From assembly GCA_964236105.1 (NCBI GenBank), contig CAXSBC010000001.1:186001-250000 (forward strand): a DNA stretch of 64,000 nucleotides, read 5' to 3'. Shown piece by piece: positions 53,211 through 62,446 of this stretch (within the stretch, counting starts at the first letter, position 1; every line of letters begins with the position of its first letter). Made by a program: the position numbers and the translations under genes. Source of the stretch: Lichenicola sp964236105 (GTDB lineage Bacteria > Pseudomonadota > Alphaproteobacteria > Acetobacterales > Acetobacteraceae). Under the pieces are notes generated by a model that ran no database searches, had not been told where the DNA came from, and was given only the letters and a program-made list of their open reading frames with translations.

Positions 53211-54689
53211 ATGCGATTGCCGATACGCACGCCGCTTGCCCTGCTGGCCGCGGCCCTGGCGCTCGAGCCCGGTCCGGCCGCCCTCGCCGCGCCCGGGGCC
53301 GACGGTGTCGATCGGCTGGCGCCGACCCCGCTCACGATCCCGCTCGAGCCGTCCGATCCGCTGCCCGCTTCCGGCACCCCGGACGGCTACTTCTTCAACC
53401 TGCGGCCCTACGGCGCCCCGACCGGCGCCGCGCTGGCCGATCACGGGATCTACCTGGTCGCCCGGGACCTGTCCGAGGAGATGGGCGCGATCGATGGCGG
53501 CATCAAGCGCGGCGGCTTCTTCGAGGGCTACAGCTCGGTCGGCGCCGACCTCGACCTGCATCGCATCGCCGGCATCCCCGACGGCTCCCTGCACCTGCTG
53601 CTGTCGGACCTGCAGGGGCAGCCATTCGCCTCCTATACCGGCAGCGCCTATGCCAACAACCGTGTGTTCGCCAGCACCCAGGCCCTGCGCCTGAACGAGC
53701 TGTCCTACCAGCAGGACCTGCTGCGGGGCGGCGTGAACATCCGGATCGGCCGCGTTCCGGCCTACACGCAGTTCGACGGCTCCGAGCTGTACTGCACCTT
53801 CATCACCGACCTGTGCCGCACGCCCGCCGCCTACACCTTCGATCGCGGCTCGCCCTCCTACCTCGCCTCGTCCTGGGTGGGGATCTTCGAGGCGCGGCTC
53901 ACCGCGCGGATCTACCTCCATGCCGGCGTGTACGAGAACGAGCCGGTGCTGGCCGACGCCAACCATGGCGGCTTCCCGGGCCCGGACTGGGGCCTCAACT
54001 ACGCCAACGGCGCCACGATCCCGGGCCAGATCGGCTACCGCACGACGACGCTGAACGACCGCTACCCGCGCGCCTACAGCGTCGGCGGCTTCGTCAACAC
54101 CGGCCGCTACGCCGATCCGTTCCTCAACACCGCCGGCCGTGACCGCACGCTGTTCGGCGGCAAGACCAAGATGGATCTGCAATCCAGCCTCGTCTACGTC
54201 CAGGCCCAGCAGATGATATACCGGCCGGACCGGTCCGATCGCGGCATCACGCTGTTCGGCGGCGCCGACTGGGCGGCCAGCGGGCAGCCCAACATCGAGC
54301 GCATGGTGTTCGGCGGCGTGTACTGGCGCGGCCCGTTCCGGGCGCGGCCGGTCGACACGGTCGGCGTGGCGGTCACCTACACCGCGGTCAACTCCCGCAT
54401 CACCGAGCGCATCGACAGCGTCCTGTCCAAGGCGGGCGGCGGGCAGGCCAGCCGCGGCGAGGTGTCCTACCAGGCCAACTACCGCATCGCGGTGGCGCCC
54501 GGCTTCGAGATCAAGCCGTTCGCCGAGTTCATCAGCCATCCGGACCAGGAGGCGAGCGCCAGGCCCAGCGGCAACAACACCCATGCGGTGCTGGTCGGCA
54601 CGCTGTTCGAGCTCGATGCCGCCGCCCTGCTCGGCCTGGCGACGCAGGGTCACATGCCGTCGGGGCCGTCCGGACCGTCCGGGCCGTGA
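53211..54689 (+). CDS. OprB-family carbohydrate-selective porin
   Basis: A 492-residue outer-membrane porin. A Sec signal (MRLPIRTPLALLAAALALEP) is cleaved after ALA near residue 27. The barrel shows the OprB pattern: LSDLQGQPFASYTGSAYANN, YQQDLLRGGVNIRIGRVPA, FVNTGRYADPFLNT, GGVYWRGPFRARPVDTVGVA, and VSYQANYRIAVAPGFEIKPF. OprB porins admit glucose and related sugars. A short Ser/Gly/Pro tail (SGPSGPSGP) follows the last strand. ATG 53211 is the first start consistent with the signal. It is convergent with the FUSC gene. Confidence 0.92.
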   Translation: MRLPIRTPLALLAAALALEPGPAALAAPGADGVDRLAPTPLTIPLEPSDPLPASGTPDGYFFNLRPYGAPTGAALADHGIYLVARDLSEEMGAIDGGIKRGGFFEGYSSVGADLDLHRIAGIPDGSLHLLLSDLQGQPFASYTGSAYANNRVFASTQALRLNELSYQQDLLRGGVNIRIGRVPAYTQFDGSELYCTFITDLCRTPAAYTFDRGSPSYLASSWVGIFEARLTARIYLHAGVYENEPVLADANHGGFPGPDWGLNYANGATIPGQIGYRTTTLNDRYPRAYSVGGFVNTGRYADPFLNTAGRDRTLFGGKTKMDLQSSLVYVQAQQMIYRPDRSDRGITLFGGADWAASGQPNIERMVFGGVYWRGPFRARPVDTVGVAVTYTAVNSRITERIDSVLSKAGGGQASRGEVSYQANYRIAVAPGFEIKPFAEFISHPDQEASARPSGNNTHAVLVGTLFELDAAALLGLATQGHMPSGPSGPSGP

Positions 54690-55004
54690 CGCCGTCCGGC
54701 TCCGCCTGTCCCGGCTGGATCAACCAGGGGAAGGGCTGCCAAGCGTCCGACCCCATGAACCCGCCGTTGCGGTGGACGCCATGATCGCGTCCGGCCTCGT
54801 CAAGGGGGCGCTGCCGACGCCGACCTGCTGACGCGCGGCGGCCTCGCCGGCGCTCCCCTCGCCTTCGTGCCCGGTGTCGCCCACGGCGACCGCTCCGACG
54901 AGATGACTGTCCGGGCCGAGGCGCAAGGCCGTCGACGCGCCCGGCCTGCGGACGTCCTTGCGTCGACGTCGCCGTCACGCCGCACAATCCGACCCGCGCG
55001 CCCC
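54690..55004. other. Gap between convergent porin and FUSC genes
   Basis: A 315-bp stretch with no intact gene. One rightward frame reads LTRGGLAGAPLAFVPGVAHG and then DRSDEMTVRAEAQG (about 54830-54925), which looks more protein-like than typical shadow sequence, but it lacks a start codon and any recognised domain. It may be a decayed gene end or chance. No terminator with a T-tract was seen. Confidence 0.4.
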
Positions 55005-56084
55005 TCACCTCTCCCGCTCGTTGTTCTCCGGCCTGAGCGCGGTCGCCACGTCGGCGATGTCGCGGCTGAGCATCTGCAGCGTGAAGCGCGGCAGCGGGCC
55101 GGTGGCGTCGCCGAGCCGGTCCAGCGCCGCCGACAGGCGCTGGGACTGCAGCAGCGCCTCGTCCGGCGCGTGGTCGTGCCGGGCCGCCTCGTCCTTGAGC
55201 GCTGCGCGCAGCGCCTGCAGCGCGGCGGTGATCGCGGCCGAGACCGGCGCGAGCGCGGAGTCGGGCTCCGCGCCGGGCGTGTCGCCAGAGACGGTGTCGT
55301 TGATCGAGCGGGCCACGAACAGCATGTCGCTCTGCAGCCGGCGCAGCATCGGCACCAGCCGCACGATCAGCGGCTCGTGCTGCTCGAGCGAGGTCAGGCG
55401 CTCGCGACGCGCCTCGCCGATCGCCGCCACCAGGGCCTTCAGCGAGTCCGTGCTCGCCTCGTTGAGCCGGTCCACCTCGGCGCTGTCGAGACGGCGGGTC
55501 AGCACGCGGCTCTGGCTGTCGTCCAGCGTCGCCAGCATCGCGGACGCCGCCTCGAAGGCCTGTCTGCGCGCGCGCGAATGGAACACCAGGTAGGACACCA
55601 CCAGCGACACGCTGGCGCCGACCAGGATCGCCAGCACGCGGTCGACCGGCCGGTTGAAGGCGCTGCCCTGCGACGGGAACAGGAACGTCACCACCAGCGT
55701 CACCCCGGCCAGCCGCAGGTTCGGCTTGAACGCCGCCAGCAGCGCCAGCGGCACCAGCAGCACGGCGAACACCGGCAGCTTCGGCAGGCCGACCAGCGCC
55801 AGCGCGATGGCGCACGCACCCGCGACCGCGCCGATCAGCGTGCCGAGGATCTGGTCGCGGCCGGCCTCCAGCGTCGAGCTGATCCGGGCCTGGGTGACGA
55901 TGACGGCGGTGATCAGCGCCCAGTACGGCTCGCGCAGGTGCAGGGCGCGCGCCACCACGTCGGACAGGAACACCGAGACCAGGATCCGGATCGCCTGGCG
56001 GATCTCCGGGGTCCAGCCGTCGATGCGGCTGCGCGCCCGCGCCAGCAGTCCCGCCGGTACGGCCGCGCCGCGTGCGGCACTCAT
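55005..56084 (-). CDS. FUSC-family membrane protein (putative aromatic acid exporter)
   Basis: A 359-residue inner-membrane protein with about six hydrophobic segments in its first 175 residues (LVSVFLSDVVARAL through ILVGASVSLVVSYLVF), then a cytoplasmic helical domain of about 180 residues. Family features are REPYWALITAVIVTQARISST and TLIGAVAGACAIALAL, typical of the fusaric acid resistance/YccS-like FUSC domain. Such proteins are often efflux components for aromatic acids; no fusion or outer-membrane partner is adjacent. The start is ATG 56084, 16 bp after the HtrA gene stop on the same strand, so it is probably the last gene of the opgC-SGNH-HtrA-FUSC unit. Confidence 0.88.
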   Translation of the reverse strand: MSAARGAAVPAGLLARARSRIDGWTPEIRQAIRILVSVFLSDVVARALHLREPYWALITAVIVTQARISSTLEAGRDQILGTLIGAVAGACAIALALVGLPKLPVFAVLLVPLALLAAFKPNLRLAGVTLVVTFLFPSQGSAFNRPVDRVLAILVGASVSLVVSYLVFHSRARRQAFEAASAMLATLDDSQSRVLTRRLDSAEVDRLNEASTDSLKALVAAIGEARRERLTSLEQHEPLIVRLVPMLRRLQSDMLFVARSINDTVSGDTPGAEPDSALAPVSAAITAALQALRAALKDEAARHDHAPDEALLQSQRLSAALDRLGDATGPLPRFTLQMLSRDIADVATALRPENNERER

Positions 56085-56100
56085 CCGTGCCGGCGGAGCG

Positions 56101-57768
56101 TCACTCCGGGGCCCTGCGATGGTTGGTGACCGGCGGCGGCGCCGCGCCGATCGGCAGCGGCACCCAGCGCATGCCCTCGCCGCTCTGCACCAGCATCACC
56201 ACCGAGGGGCGCTTCTGGCGGCGCGCGTCGTCGATCCGCGCCTGCACGTCGGACGGCTGCGCCACCTCGGACTGCTGCACCTCGACGATCACGTCGCCCG
56301 CGCGGATGCCGCGATCGGCGGCCGCACCGGCCTGGCCGACATCGGTCACCACCACCCCCTTCTGGGCGCCGGCGAGCTGGTATTTCTGGCGCAGCGCGTC
56401 GTCGATCCCGGCGAGCTTCATGCCGAGCCCGGCGAGGTCCACCGGCGCCGGCCCGGACGGCTTGGCCGGCGCGCTCGCCGCCGCGGGCTTCGCCGCCTCC
56501 TCGGGAAAGGCGCGGATCGTGACCTGCAGCGTCTGCGCCCGGCCGTCGCGCCAGATGCTGAGCGGCACCGACTGCCCGACCGGCGTCTCGCCCACCACGC
56601 GCGGCAGGGTGCGCCCGTCGACATCGTGGCCGCCGACCTGCTGGATCACGTCGCCGGTCTTCAGGCCCCCCTTCGCCGCCGGCCCGCCCGCCTCCAGGCC
56701 CGCGACCAGCGCGCCCTTGGGCGTCTTGAGGCCGAGGCTGTCGGCGATGTCCTGGGTCACGTCCTGGATGCGCACGCCGATCCAGCCGCGCCTGGCCTTG
56801 CCGAACTGGCGCAGCTGGTCGATCACCACGCGCGCCTCGTTGGACGGGATCGAGAAGCCGATGCCGATGGAGCCGCCGGAGGGCGAATAGATCGCGGTGT
56901 TGATGCCGATCACGCCGCCATCCATGTCGAACAGCGGACCGCCCGAGTTGCCGCGGTTGATCGGCGCGTCGGTCTGGATGAAGTCGTCGTAGGGCCCGCT
57001 GTCGAGCGAGCGGCCGCGCGAGCTCACGATGCCGGCGGTGACGGTGCCTGACAGGCCGAACGGGTTGCCGATTGCCACCACCCAGTCGCCGACGCGGGCC
57101 TTGTCGCTGTCGCCGAACGCGACTGCCGGCAGCGGGTGCGCGGGCTCGACCTTGAGCAGCGCGAGGTCGGTCTTGTCGTCGTGGCCGAGCAGCCTCGCCT
57201 TCAGGACGGTGTTGTCCTGCAGCGTCACGGTGATGCTGTCGGCGCCCTTGATGACGTGGTTGTTGGTCACGATCAGGCCGGAGGGATCGATCACGAAGCC
57301 GGAGCCCAGGCTCTGCATCTTGCGCCCCGGCGCCGCCTGGCCCTTCTGGCTGCCGCCCTTGCCGCCGTTATGGTTCATGAAGTCGTGGAAGAACTTGTCG
57401 AACGGCGTGCCGGGCGGGATCGCCGGCACCGGGTTCTGCGGCGCGTCCTGCTCCTTGCCGCCGCCACCGCCATCGCCGGGCGCCTTGTCGCCGCCGGGGC
57501 CGGCCTGGTCGCCGGGATCGTCGTCATCGTCCTGGCTGTCGTCGGTGACGGTCTCGGTGGAGGAGATGTTGACCACCGAGGGCAGCAGCCGGGCCGCGAG
57601 GTCGGCGAAGCTGTCCGGGGCGCCGCGCGCCAGCGCCGGCACCGGGGCCGCCGCCGGCAGCAGAACGCCGCCCGCGAGCAGCATGGCCGAGGCCAGCAGG
57701 CCGGCGCGGAACAGCCGGAGCCGGACGGAGGCCGCACTGCCGTCGGACCGCGAGATCGCCAAGCGCAT
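56101..57768 (-). CDS. Periplasmic serine protease of the HtrA/Do family
   Basis: A 555-residue envelope quality-control protease. A signal peptide (hydrophobic core ASAMLLAGGVLLPAAA, cleavage near ALA) precedes the trypsin-like domain with catalytic H171 (VTNNHVIKG), D201 (KTDLALLKV) and S275 (NRGNSGGPLF), then two PDZ domains (about 370-455 and 470-545). A long low-complexity stretch at residues 75-148 (Asp/Gly/Lys rich, with DDDDDPGDQAG) is inserted between the first strand and the protease core, forming an enlarged LA-type loop. It degrades or refolds misfolded envelope proteins. ATG 57768 was chosen; the frame is open to 57918 without protein-like sequence. It is in one unit with the SGNH hydrolase and FUSC genes. 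Confidence 0.95.
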   Translation of the reverse strand: MRLAISRSDGSAASVRLRLFRAGLLASAMLLAGGVLLPAAAPVPALARGAPDSFADLAARLLPSVVNISSTETVTDDSQDDDDDPGDQAGPGGDKAPGDGGGGGKEQDAPQNPVPAIPPGTPFDKFFHDFMNHNGGKGGSQKGQAAPGRKMQSLGSGFVIDPSGLIVTNNHVIKGADSITVTLQDNTVLKARLLGHDDKTDLALLKVEPAHPLPAVAFGDSDKARVGDWVVAIGNPFGLSGTVTAGIVSSRGRSLDSGPYDDFIQTDAPINRGNSGGPLFDMDGGVIGINTAIYSPSGGSIGIGFSIPSNEARVVIDQLRQFGKARRGWIGVRIQDVTQDIADSLGLKTPKGALVAGLEAGGPAAKGGLKTGDVIQQVGGHDVDGRTLPRVVGETPVGQSVPLSIWRDGRAQTLQVTIRAFPEEAAKPAAASAPAKPSGPAPVDLAGLGMKLAGIDDALRQKYQLAGAQKGVVVTDVGQAGAAADRGIRAGDVIVEVQQSEVAQPSDVQARIDDARRQKRPSVVMLVQSGEGMRWVPLPIGAAPPPVTNHRRAPE

Positions 57769-57868
57769 GAGGTGGACTGTCTCCTGGGGGTGGCGGACGC
57801 ATCGCCGCTCCGGACGGACTCTGCTCACGCGGCCGGTCCGGCGGCAAGACCCGGCGCGGGCGGGCCGG

Positions 57869-58489
57869 TCAGGCGCGGTCGAGCAGCCAGCCGGCCACCG
57901 CCTCGCCGAGCAGCGCATAGCCCGGATCGGTCATGTGGGTGCCGTCCGGCGACAGCGTGTCGCGGGTGAAGCGCGTCTCGCACCAGCCTCGCATCCGCTC
58001 GTAGCGCGGGAACACCGCGAGCCCGGCCTCGGCGGCGATCCGGTGCAGGGCGTCGCGGAAGGCCGGAAAGCCCGGGCACTCCTCCAGGCTGCGGGAATAT
58101 TGCTGGTCCATCAGCACGAGGTCGGCGCCGGTCGCGGCCAGCCGGTCGCGGCCGGCCCGGGTCAGCCGCTCGAAGCGCTCGAGCGGCACGTCCTGCACCG
58201 GATCGTTGGAACCGGTCTGCCAGACGATCAGGTCCGGGGCGGCCGAGACCACCGCCTCGAGCCTGCGGTCCATGTCGACCGCGTTCTCGCCGCCGACGCC
58301 GAGATTGGCGAGCACGATGCCGCCGCCGAATGCCGGCAGCAGCGTGCGCCGCATCACCGACGGATAGCTGTGCGCCGGGCTGCTGGCGCCGGAGCCCTCG
58401 GTGGTCGAGGAGCCGAACGCGACGAGGCGGAGCGGCAGGCCGGCCGTGCGGCGGGCATGGGTGCGAGGCAGGATCGGAGGGGTGCTCAT
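57869..58489 (-). CDS. SGNH/GDSL-family hydrolase
   Basis: A 206-residue small esterase-type protein with the four SGNH blocks: nucleophile Ser in VAFGSSTTEGSG, block II glycine LGVGGENA, block III Asn in QTGSNDPVQD, and block V DGTHMTDPGYALL with catalytic Asp and His. No signal peptide is apparent from ATG 58489 (MSTPPILPRTHARRT), so a cytoplasmic location, or export by an unrecognised route, must be considered. Substrate is unknown. It lies 57 bp downstream of opgC and 100 bp upstream of the HtrA gene on the same strand. Because acyltransferases of this type are often fused to SGNH domains, a role in removing or moving acyl groups is a reasonable inference. Confidence 0.9.
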   Translation of the reverse strand: MSTPPILPRTHARRTAGLPLRLVAFGSSTTEGSGASSPAHSYPSVMRRTLLPAFGGGIVLANLGVGGENAVDMDRRLEAVVSAAPDLIVWQTGSNDPVQDVPLERFERLTRAGRDRLAATGADLVLMDQQYSRSLEECPGFPAFRDALHRIAAEAGLAVFPRYERMRGWCETRFTRDTLSPDGTHMTDPGYALLGEAVAGWLLDRA

Positions 58490-58546
58490 GGCGGGCGGGG
58501 TGCCATTCCCGGCGCCGGCGGGCAAGCCTCCGGCGACATCGCCCGC

Positions 58547-59719
58547 CTAGCCGGCGGCGGCCTGGACGGAGACGGTCTCGGCAGGCGGGGCTGCGCGGCG
58601 CCGGGCGCGCTGCTTGCGACGGTCGAGCGCCACGGCCATCAGGTAGAGCGTGCCGAGCCCGATCACGTTGACCGCGACCTGCATCGGCCAGCCGGTGCCG
58701 TAGGTGGTCATCGCCAGCCGGGCCAGCAGGTCCAGCACGGTGCCGACGGAGAACACCTCCAGCGAGTGACGCCCGAACACCGCCAGCACCTGGCCCAGGC
58801 CGCCGCCGGCCAGCCGCCGCGTCAGCCGGCTGCTCTGCACCAGGTAGAAGATCGCCATCACGTCGATCAGCCGCAGCGGCGAGAGCGGCGTCTTCTGCGG
58901 CGGATCGATCGGCAGCGGCGCCAGATCGGGCAGGCCCCATTGCGACCAGGGGAACGCCTGCACCGCGCTGAAGCCGAGATACAGCCAGCACGCCGCCACG
59001 ATCCAGCGCGAGCGCGGCACGTCGCCGCCGGTGCGCCGGGTCTCGATCGCAGCCCACGCACCCAGGGTGAACAGGAACTGCCAGGCGAACGGGTCGAAAT
59101 ACCAGCCGTCCGGATCGAGCCAGTTCGGCAGGTTGATCTGCGGATCGATGTTGATCGTCAGCCAGATCGCGGCGCTGACCGCGAGCGCTGCCCAGCGGTT
59201 CGTCCTGAGCGCGAGGTAGATCGCCGGGAACAGGATCAGCAGCACCATGTAGAGCGGCAGGATGTTGAGGTTGCCGGGCAGCGCCTCCAGCGTCAGCACC
59301 CGCCACACGCTGCGCAGGCCGTGCGCCAGCTCCGGCTCCAGGAAGTCGACCGGCACCGTGTGGTAGTGCCGCCACTGCTTGATCGCCAGCACCGTGGTGA
59401 CCAGCATGCCCATCTGGAACAGGTACAGCCTGACCACCCGCCGCCCGAGCCGGACCAGCCCGGTGAGGACGCCCTCGCGCTCGAAGGCGCGGCCATAGGC
59501 GAGCATGGAGGCGAAGCCCGCCAGCAGCACGAACACCTCGGCCGCGTCGCAGAAGCCCAGGTTGCGCAGGGTGAAGCGGTTGAGCAGGTTCTGCGGGATG
59601 TGGTCGCAGAACATCATCGTCAGCGCCACGCCCCGCAGCGCGTCGATGCGGTGGTCGCGCGACGAGGCGGCGGGCGCCTGCCGGGGCGGCGGCGGGACGG
59701 ATTGCGCGATCATGGTCAT
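58547..59719 (-). CDS. opgC: OpgC-family glucan-succinylating membrane protein
   Basis: A 390-residue polytopic inner-membrane protein of the OpgC domain family, related to acyltransferase_3 enzymes. The N-terminal signature is HRIDALRGVALTMMFCDHIP, and further helices include FVLLAGFASMLAYGRAF and LYMVLLILFPAIYLAL; about ten hydrophobic segments are present. OpgC transfers succinyl groups onto osmoregulated periplasmic glucans. The mdoG-mdoH genes that build the backbone are 9 kb away in this window. ATG 59719 starts the product MTMIAQSVPPPPR; ATG 59713 is nearly equivalent. It is the first gene of the opgC-SGNH-HtrA-FUSC group. Confidence 0.9.
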   Translation of the reverse strand: MTMIAQSVPPPPRQAPAASSRDHRIDALRGVALTMMFCDHIPQNLLNRFTLRNLGFCDAAEVFVLLAGFASMLAYGRAFEREGVLTGLVRLGRRVVRLYLFQMGMLVTTVLAIKQWRHYHTVPVDFLEPELAHGLRSVWRVLTLEALPGNLNILPLYMVLLILFPAIYLALRTNRWAALAVSAAIWLTINIDPQINLPNWLDPDGWYFDPFAWQFLFTLGAWAAIETRRTGGDVPRSRWIVAACWLYLGFSAVQAFPWSQWGLPDLAPLPIDPPQKTPLSPLRLIDVMAIFYLVQSSRLTRRLAGGGLGQVLAVFGRHSLEVFSVGTVLDLLARLAMTTYGTGWPMQVAVNVIGLGTLYLMAVALDRRKQRARRRAAPPAETVSVQAAAG

Positions 59720-59936
59720 CCGGCCCTCCTGGCATGGCATTGCGGCAAAACAGTAGGAGCTGGCGCCGGACGGTTCCAGGCCCGATGGTCCCGGCCCGCG
59801 CCGCGATGCCGGGCGGCTGGCGGCCTGTCGCAGGCAACGCCACGCGCGACGGTCGGGTTTGCCGGCGCGCGGGGGCTGCACTCTGCGCGGCCGGGCCCAC
59901 CTGTGCAGTGTGGACCGGGCGGGAACAGGACATCTG

Positions 59937-61103
59937 ATGGCCGACATGGACGGAAACGCGCTCGAGCAGGCGGTGCGGCAGGTGCTGGAGGCCGTGCGCG
60001 AGCCGCGCGGCGGCCAGGATCTGGTGACGGCGGGGCTGGTCGAGAGCGTGCGGGTGCAGAACGGGCTGGTGCAGGTGGCGCTGGCCGCCGACCGGAGCAA
60101 TGTCGGCATGCTGGAGCCGATCCGCGGGCAGGTCGAGCAGGGGCTGCGGGCGATCCCGGGCGTGCTCAACGCCACCGTGGTGCTGACCGCGCACCGGCAG
60201 GCCGCCCCGGCGCCGGACCCGCGCCCGGCTCCCCCGTCCGGCGGCGGCCACCGGCCGATCAGCCTGGGCGGTGCCGCCGGCGGATCGCCGGGCGGCGACG
60301 CGGAGCCGGCGGGAAAGCTGCTGGCCCAGGTGCGGGCGGTGGTCGCCGTCGCGTCCGGCAAGGGCGGCGTCGGCAAGTCGACCACGGCCGTCAACCTGGC
60401 GATCGGCCTGGCGCGCGCCGGCCTCTCGGTCGGGCTGCTCGATGCCGACATCCACGGGCCCAGCCTGCCGCGCATGCTGGGGGTGGCGACAGCCCAGCCG
60501 GAGGTGCGCGGCAAGCAGCTGGTCCCGATCGAGGCGTGGGGCATCAAGGCGATGTCGATCGGCTTCCTGGTCGAGGAGCGCACCGCGATGATCTGGCGCG
60601 GCCCGATGGTGATGGGCGCGCTGACCCAGCTGATGGGCGAGGTCGAGTGGGGCGCGCTCGACGTGCTGGTGGTGGACATGCCGCCCGGCACCGGCGACGC
60701 GCAACTCACGCTGGCGCAGAAGGTGGCGCTGGCCGGCGCGGTGATCGTGTCGACGCCGCAGGACATCGCCCTGCTGGATGCAAGGCGCGGCGTGGCGATG
60801 TTCGAGAAGACGCGGGTGCCGGTGCTGGGCATCGTCGAGAACATGAGCAGCTTCTGCTGCCCGAACTGCGGCCACACCACGCCGCTGTTCGGCCACGGCG
60901 GCGCGCGCGCCGAGGCGGAGGCGCTGGGGGTGCCGTTCCTGGGCGAGATCCCGCTGCTGCTCGACATACGCGCCAGTGCCGATGCCGGCACGCCGATCCT
61001 GGCCGCCGCTCCCGACAGCCAGGCCGGCCGCGCCTACCAGGCGCTCGCCGGCCGGGTGCTGGAAGGGCTGCAGCCGCACCTGGGCAAGGCGCGGCCGGGC
61101 TGA
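59937..61103 (+). CDS. mrp: Mrp/NBP35-family iron-sulfur cluster carrier ATPase
   Basis: A 388-residue P-loop ATPase that carries and delivers iron-sulfur clusters. N-terminal MIP18/DUF59-like domain (1-85), a Pro/Gly-rich linker, then the deviant Walker A GKGGVGKST (141-149), DADIHGPSLPRMLG, VVDMPPGTGDAQLTL and a CPNCG pair in FCCPNCGHTTPLFG that binds the cluster. The order and length match ApbC/Mrp. ATG 59937 is the likely start; the frame is open to 59859, but the extra residues are not conserved. It is convergent with the FucP-type transporter, with 10 bp between stops. Confidence 0.95.
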   Translation: MADMDGNALEQAVRQVLEAVREPRGGQDLVTAGLVESVRVQNGLVQVALAADRSNVGMLEPIRGQVEQGLRAIPGVLNATVVLTAHRQAAPAPDPRPAPPSGGGHRPISLGGAAGGSPGGDAEPAGKLLAQVRAVVAVASGKGGVGKSTTAVNLAIGLARAGLSVGLLDADIHGPSLPRMLGVATAQPEVRGKQLVPIEAWGIKAMSIGFLVEERTAMIWRGPMVMGALTQLMGEVEWGALDVLVVDMPPGTGDAQLTLAQKVALAGAVIVSTPQDIALLDARRGVAMFEKTRVPVLGIVENMSSFCCPNCGHTTPLFGHGGARAEAEALGVPFLGEIPLLLDIRASADAGTPILAAAPDSQAGRAYQALAGRVLEGLQPHLGKARPG

Positions 61104-61113
61104 GCGCGCGCGG

Positions 61114-62385
61114 TCAGGCGGCCACCGCGCGCAGCCGCGCCGAGCGCGATTCGCCGCGTCCGAACAGGGCGAACACCGCGATGCCCACATAGCTGACCAG
61201 CGGCACCACGAAGGCGGCGCTGATGCTGACCCGGTCCGCCACCAGTCCCACCAGCGGCGGCACCAGCGCGCCGCCGACGATGGCGGTGCAGAGCAGCCCC
61301 GACACCGCAGCGGCCGGCGCGTCGGAGCGCTGCAGGGTCAGGGTGAAGATGGTCGGAAACATCACCGAGTTGAAGAAGCCCAGCCCCAGCGCCGCGGCGG
61401 CGGCCGGGATGCCCGTCGCCTGGGTCACCGTCAGGCAGAGCAGGATGGCGGCGGTCGCGGACAGGCCCAGCAGCCGGCCGGCCACCACGACGCGCAGCAG
61501 CTGGCTGCCGAGGAACCGCCCGACCATGGCGCCGCCCCAGAAGAAGGTGGCGAGCAGCTGCGCCGCCCGTGCCGGCGTGACGCCCAGGATGGCGGGCTGG
61601 GTCAGGAAGTTGACCATGATCGTCGAGGCGCCGACCTCGGCGCCCACGTAGATGAAGATCGCGAACGCGCCGAACAGGCCCCAGCCGGAGCGGAACGCCG
61701 ACAACAGGCGGGCCGCCTCCACCGGCCGCTCGCGCGGCGCATGCAGCCGGTGGCGCACCGACCAGATCACGATGCCGAGCATCAGCACGACGGTGGCGAT
61801 CAGCGCGAACTGGTGGTCGATGTCGCGCAGCGAGATCGCGCGCGCCTGCGGCGTCATGCTGATGGCGGCATCGCTGCTGAACAGCCCGCCGCGCAGCAGC
61901 AGCTGCGAGGCGACCAGCGGCCCCAGCACCGTGCCGAGCGAGTTGAACGCCTGGCTCATGGTCAGCCGGAAGTGCGAGCGCAGCGGACTGCCCAGCGCCG
62001 CCGAGAGCGGGTTCGCCGCCACCTGCAGCAGCGTGGTGCCCGACGCGATCACGAACAGTGCCAGCAGGATCACCGCGTAGCTCTCGACGGCGACGCCGAG
62101 CAGCACGATCAGGCAGCCCGCCACCATCACCGCCAGGGCCAGCACGATGGCGTTGGGCCCGCCGGTCCGGGCCAGCAGCACCGAGGCCGGCACCGACATC
62201 ACGCCATAGGCCAGGAAGAAGGCGAACTGGGTGAGCATCTGCTCGGTGTAGCTCAGCTGGAAGATCGCGCGCGCCGCCGGCGCCAGCCCGTCGATCACGG
62301 AGGACACGAAGCCCCAGATCAGGAACAGCGTGGTGACATAGACGAACGGCGTCGCACGGAACACCGAACGCGACGGGCTGGGCAT
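61114..62385 (-). CDS. FucP-type MFS sugar transporter
   Basis: A 423-residue major facilitator superfamily protein with twelve predicted helices. The N terminus RATPFVYVTTLFLIWGFVSS and the segment AFFLAYGVMSVPASVLLARTG resemble the FHS family (FucP, GluP/glucose-galactose) of proton-sugar symporters, and LGLGFFNSVMFPTIFTLTLQ is a typical second-half signature. The sugar cannot be assigned. ATG 62385 is the start; the longer frame to 62505 adds 40 Pro-rich residues. The 59-residue membrane protein gene lies 61 bp upstream on the same strand and may be co-transcribed. Confidence 0.9.
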   Translation of the reverse strand: MPSPSRSVFRATPFVYVTTLFLIWGFVSSVIDGLAPAARAIFQLSYTEQMLTQFAFFLAYGVMSVPASVLLARTGGPNAIVLALAVMVAGCLIVLLGVAVESYAVILLALFVIASGTTLLQVAANPLSAALGSPLRSHFRLTMSQAFNSLGTVLGPLVASQLLLRGGLFSSDAAISMTPQARAISLRDIDHQFALIATVVLMLGIVIWSVRHRLHAPRERPVEAARLLSAFRSGWGLFGAFAIFIYVGAEVGASTIMVNFLTQPAILGVTPARAAQLLATFFWGGAMVGRFLGSQLLRVVVAGRLLGLSATAAILLCLTVTQATGIPAAAAALGLGFFNSVMFPTIFTLTLQRSDAPAAAVSGLLCTAIVGGALVPPLVGLVADRVSISAAFVVPLVSYVGIAVFALFGRGESRSARLRAVAA

Positions 62386-62446
62386 GGCGGCCAAGGCGGT
62401 GAGCTTCTCCGGTCCGGGACGGGGTGACAGGCGGGGAACCGGGCGC

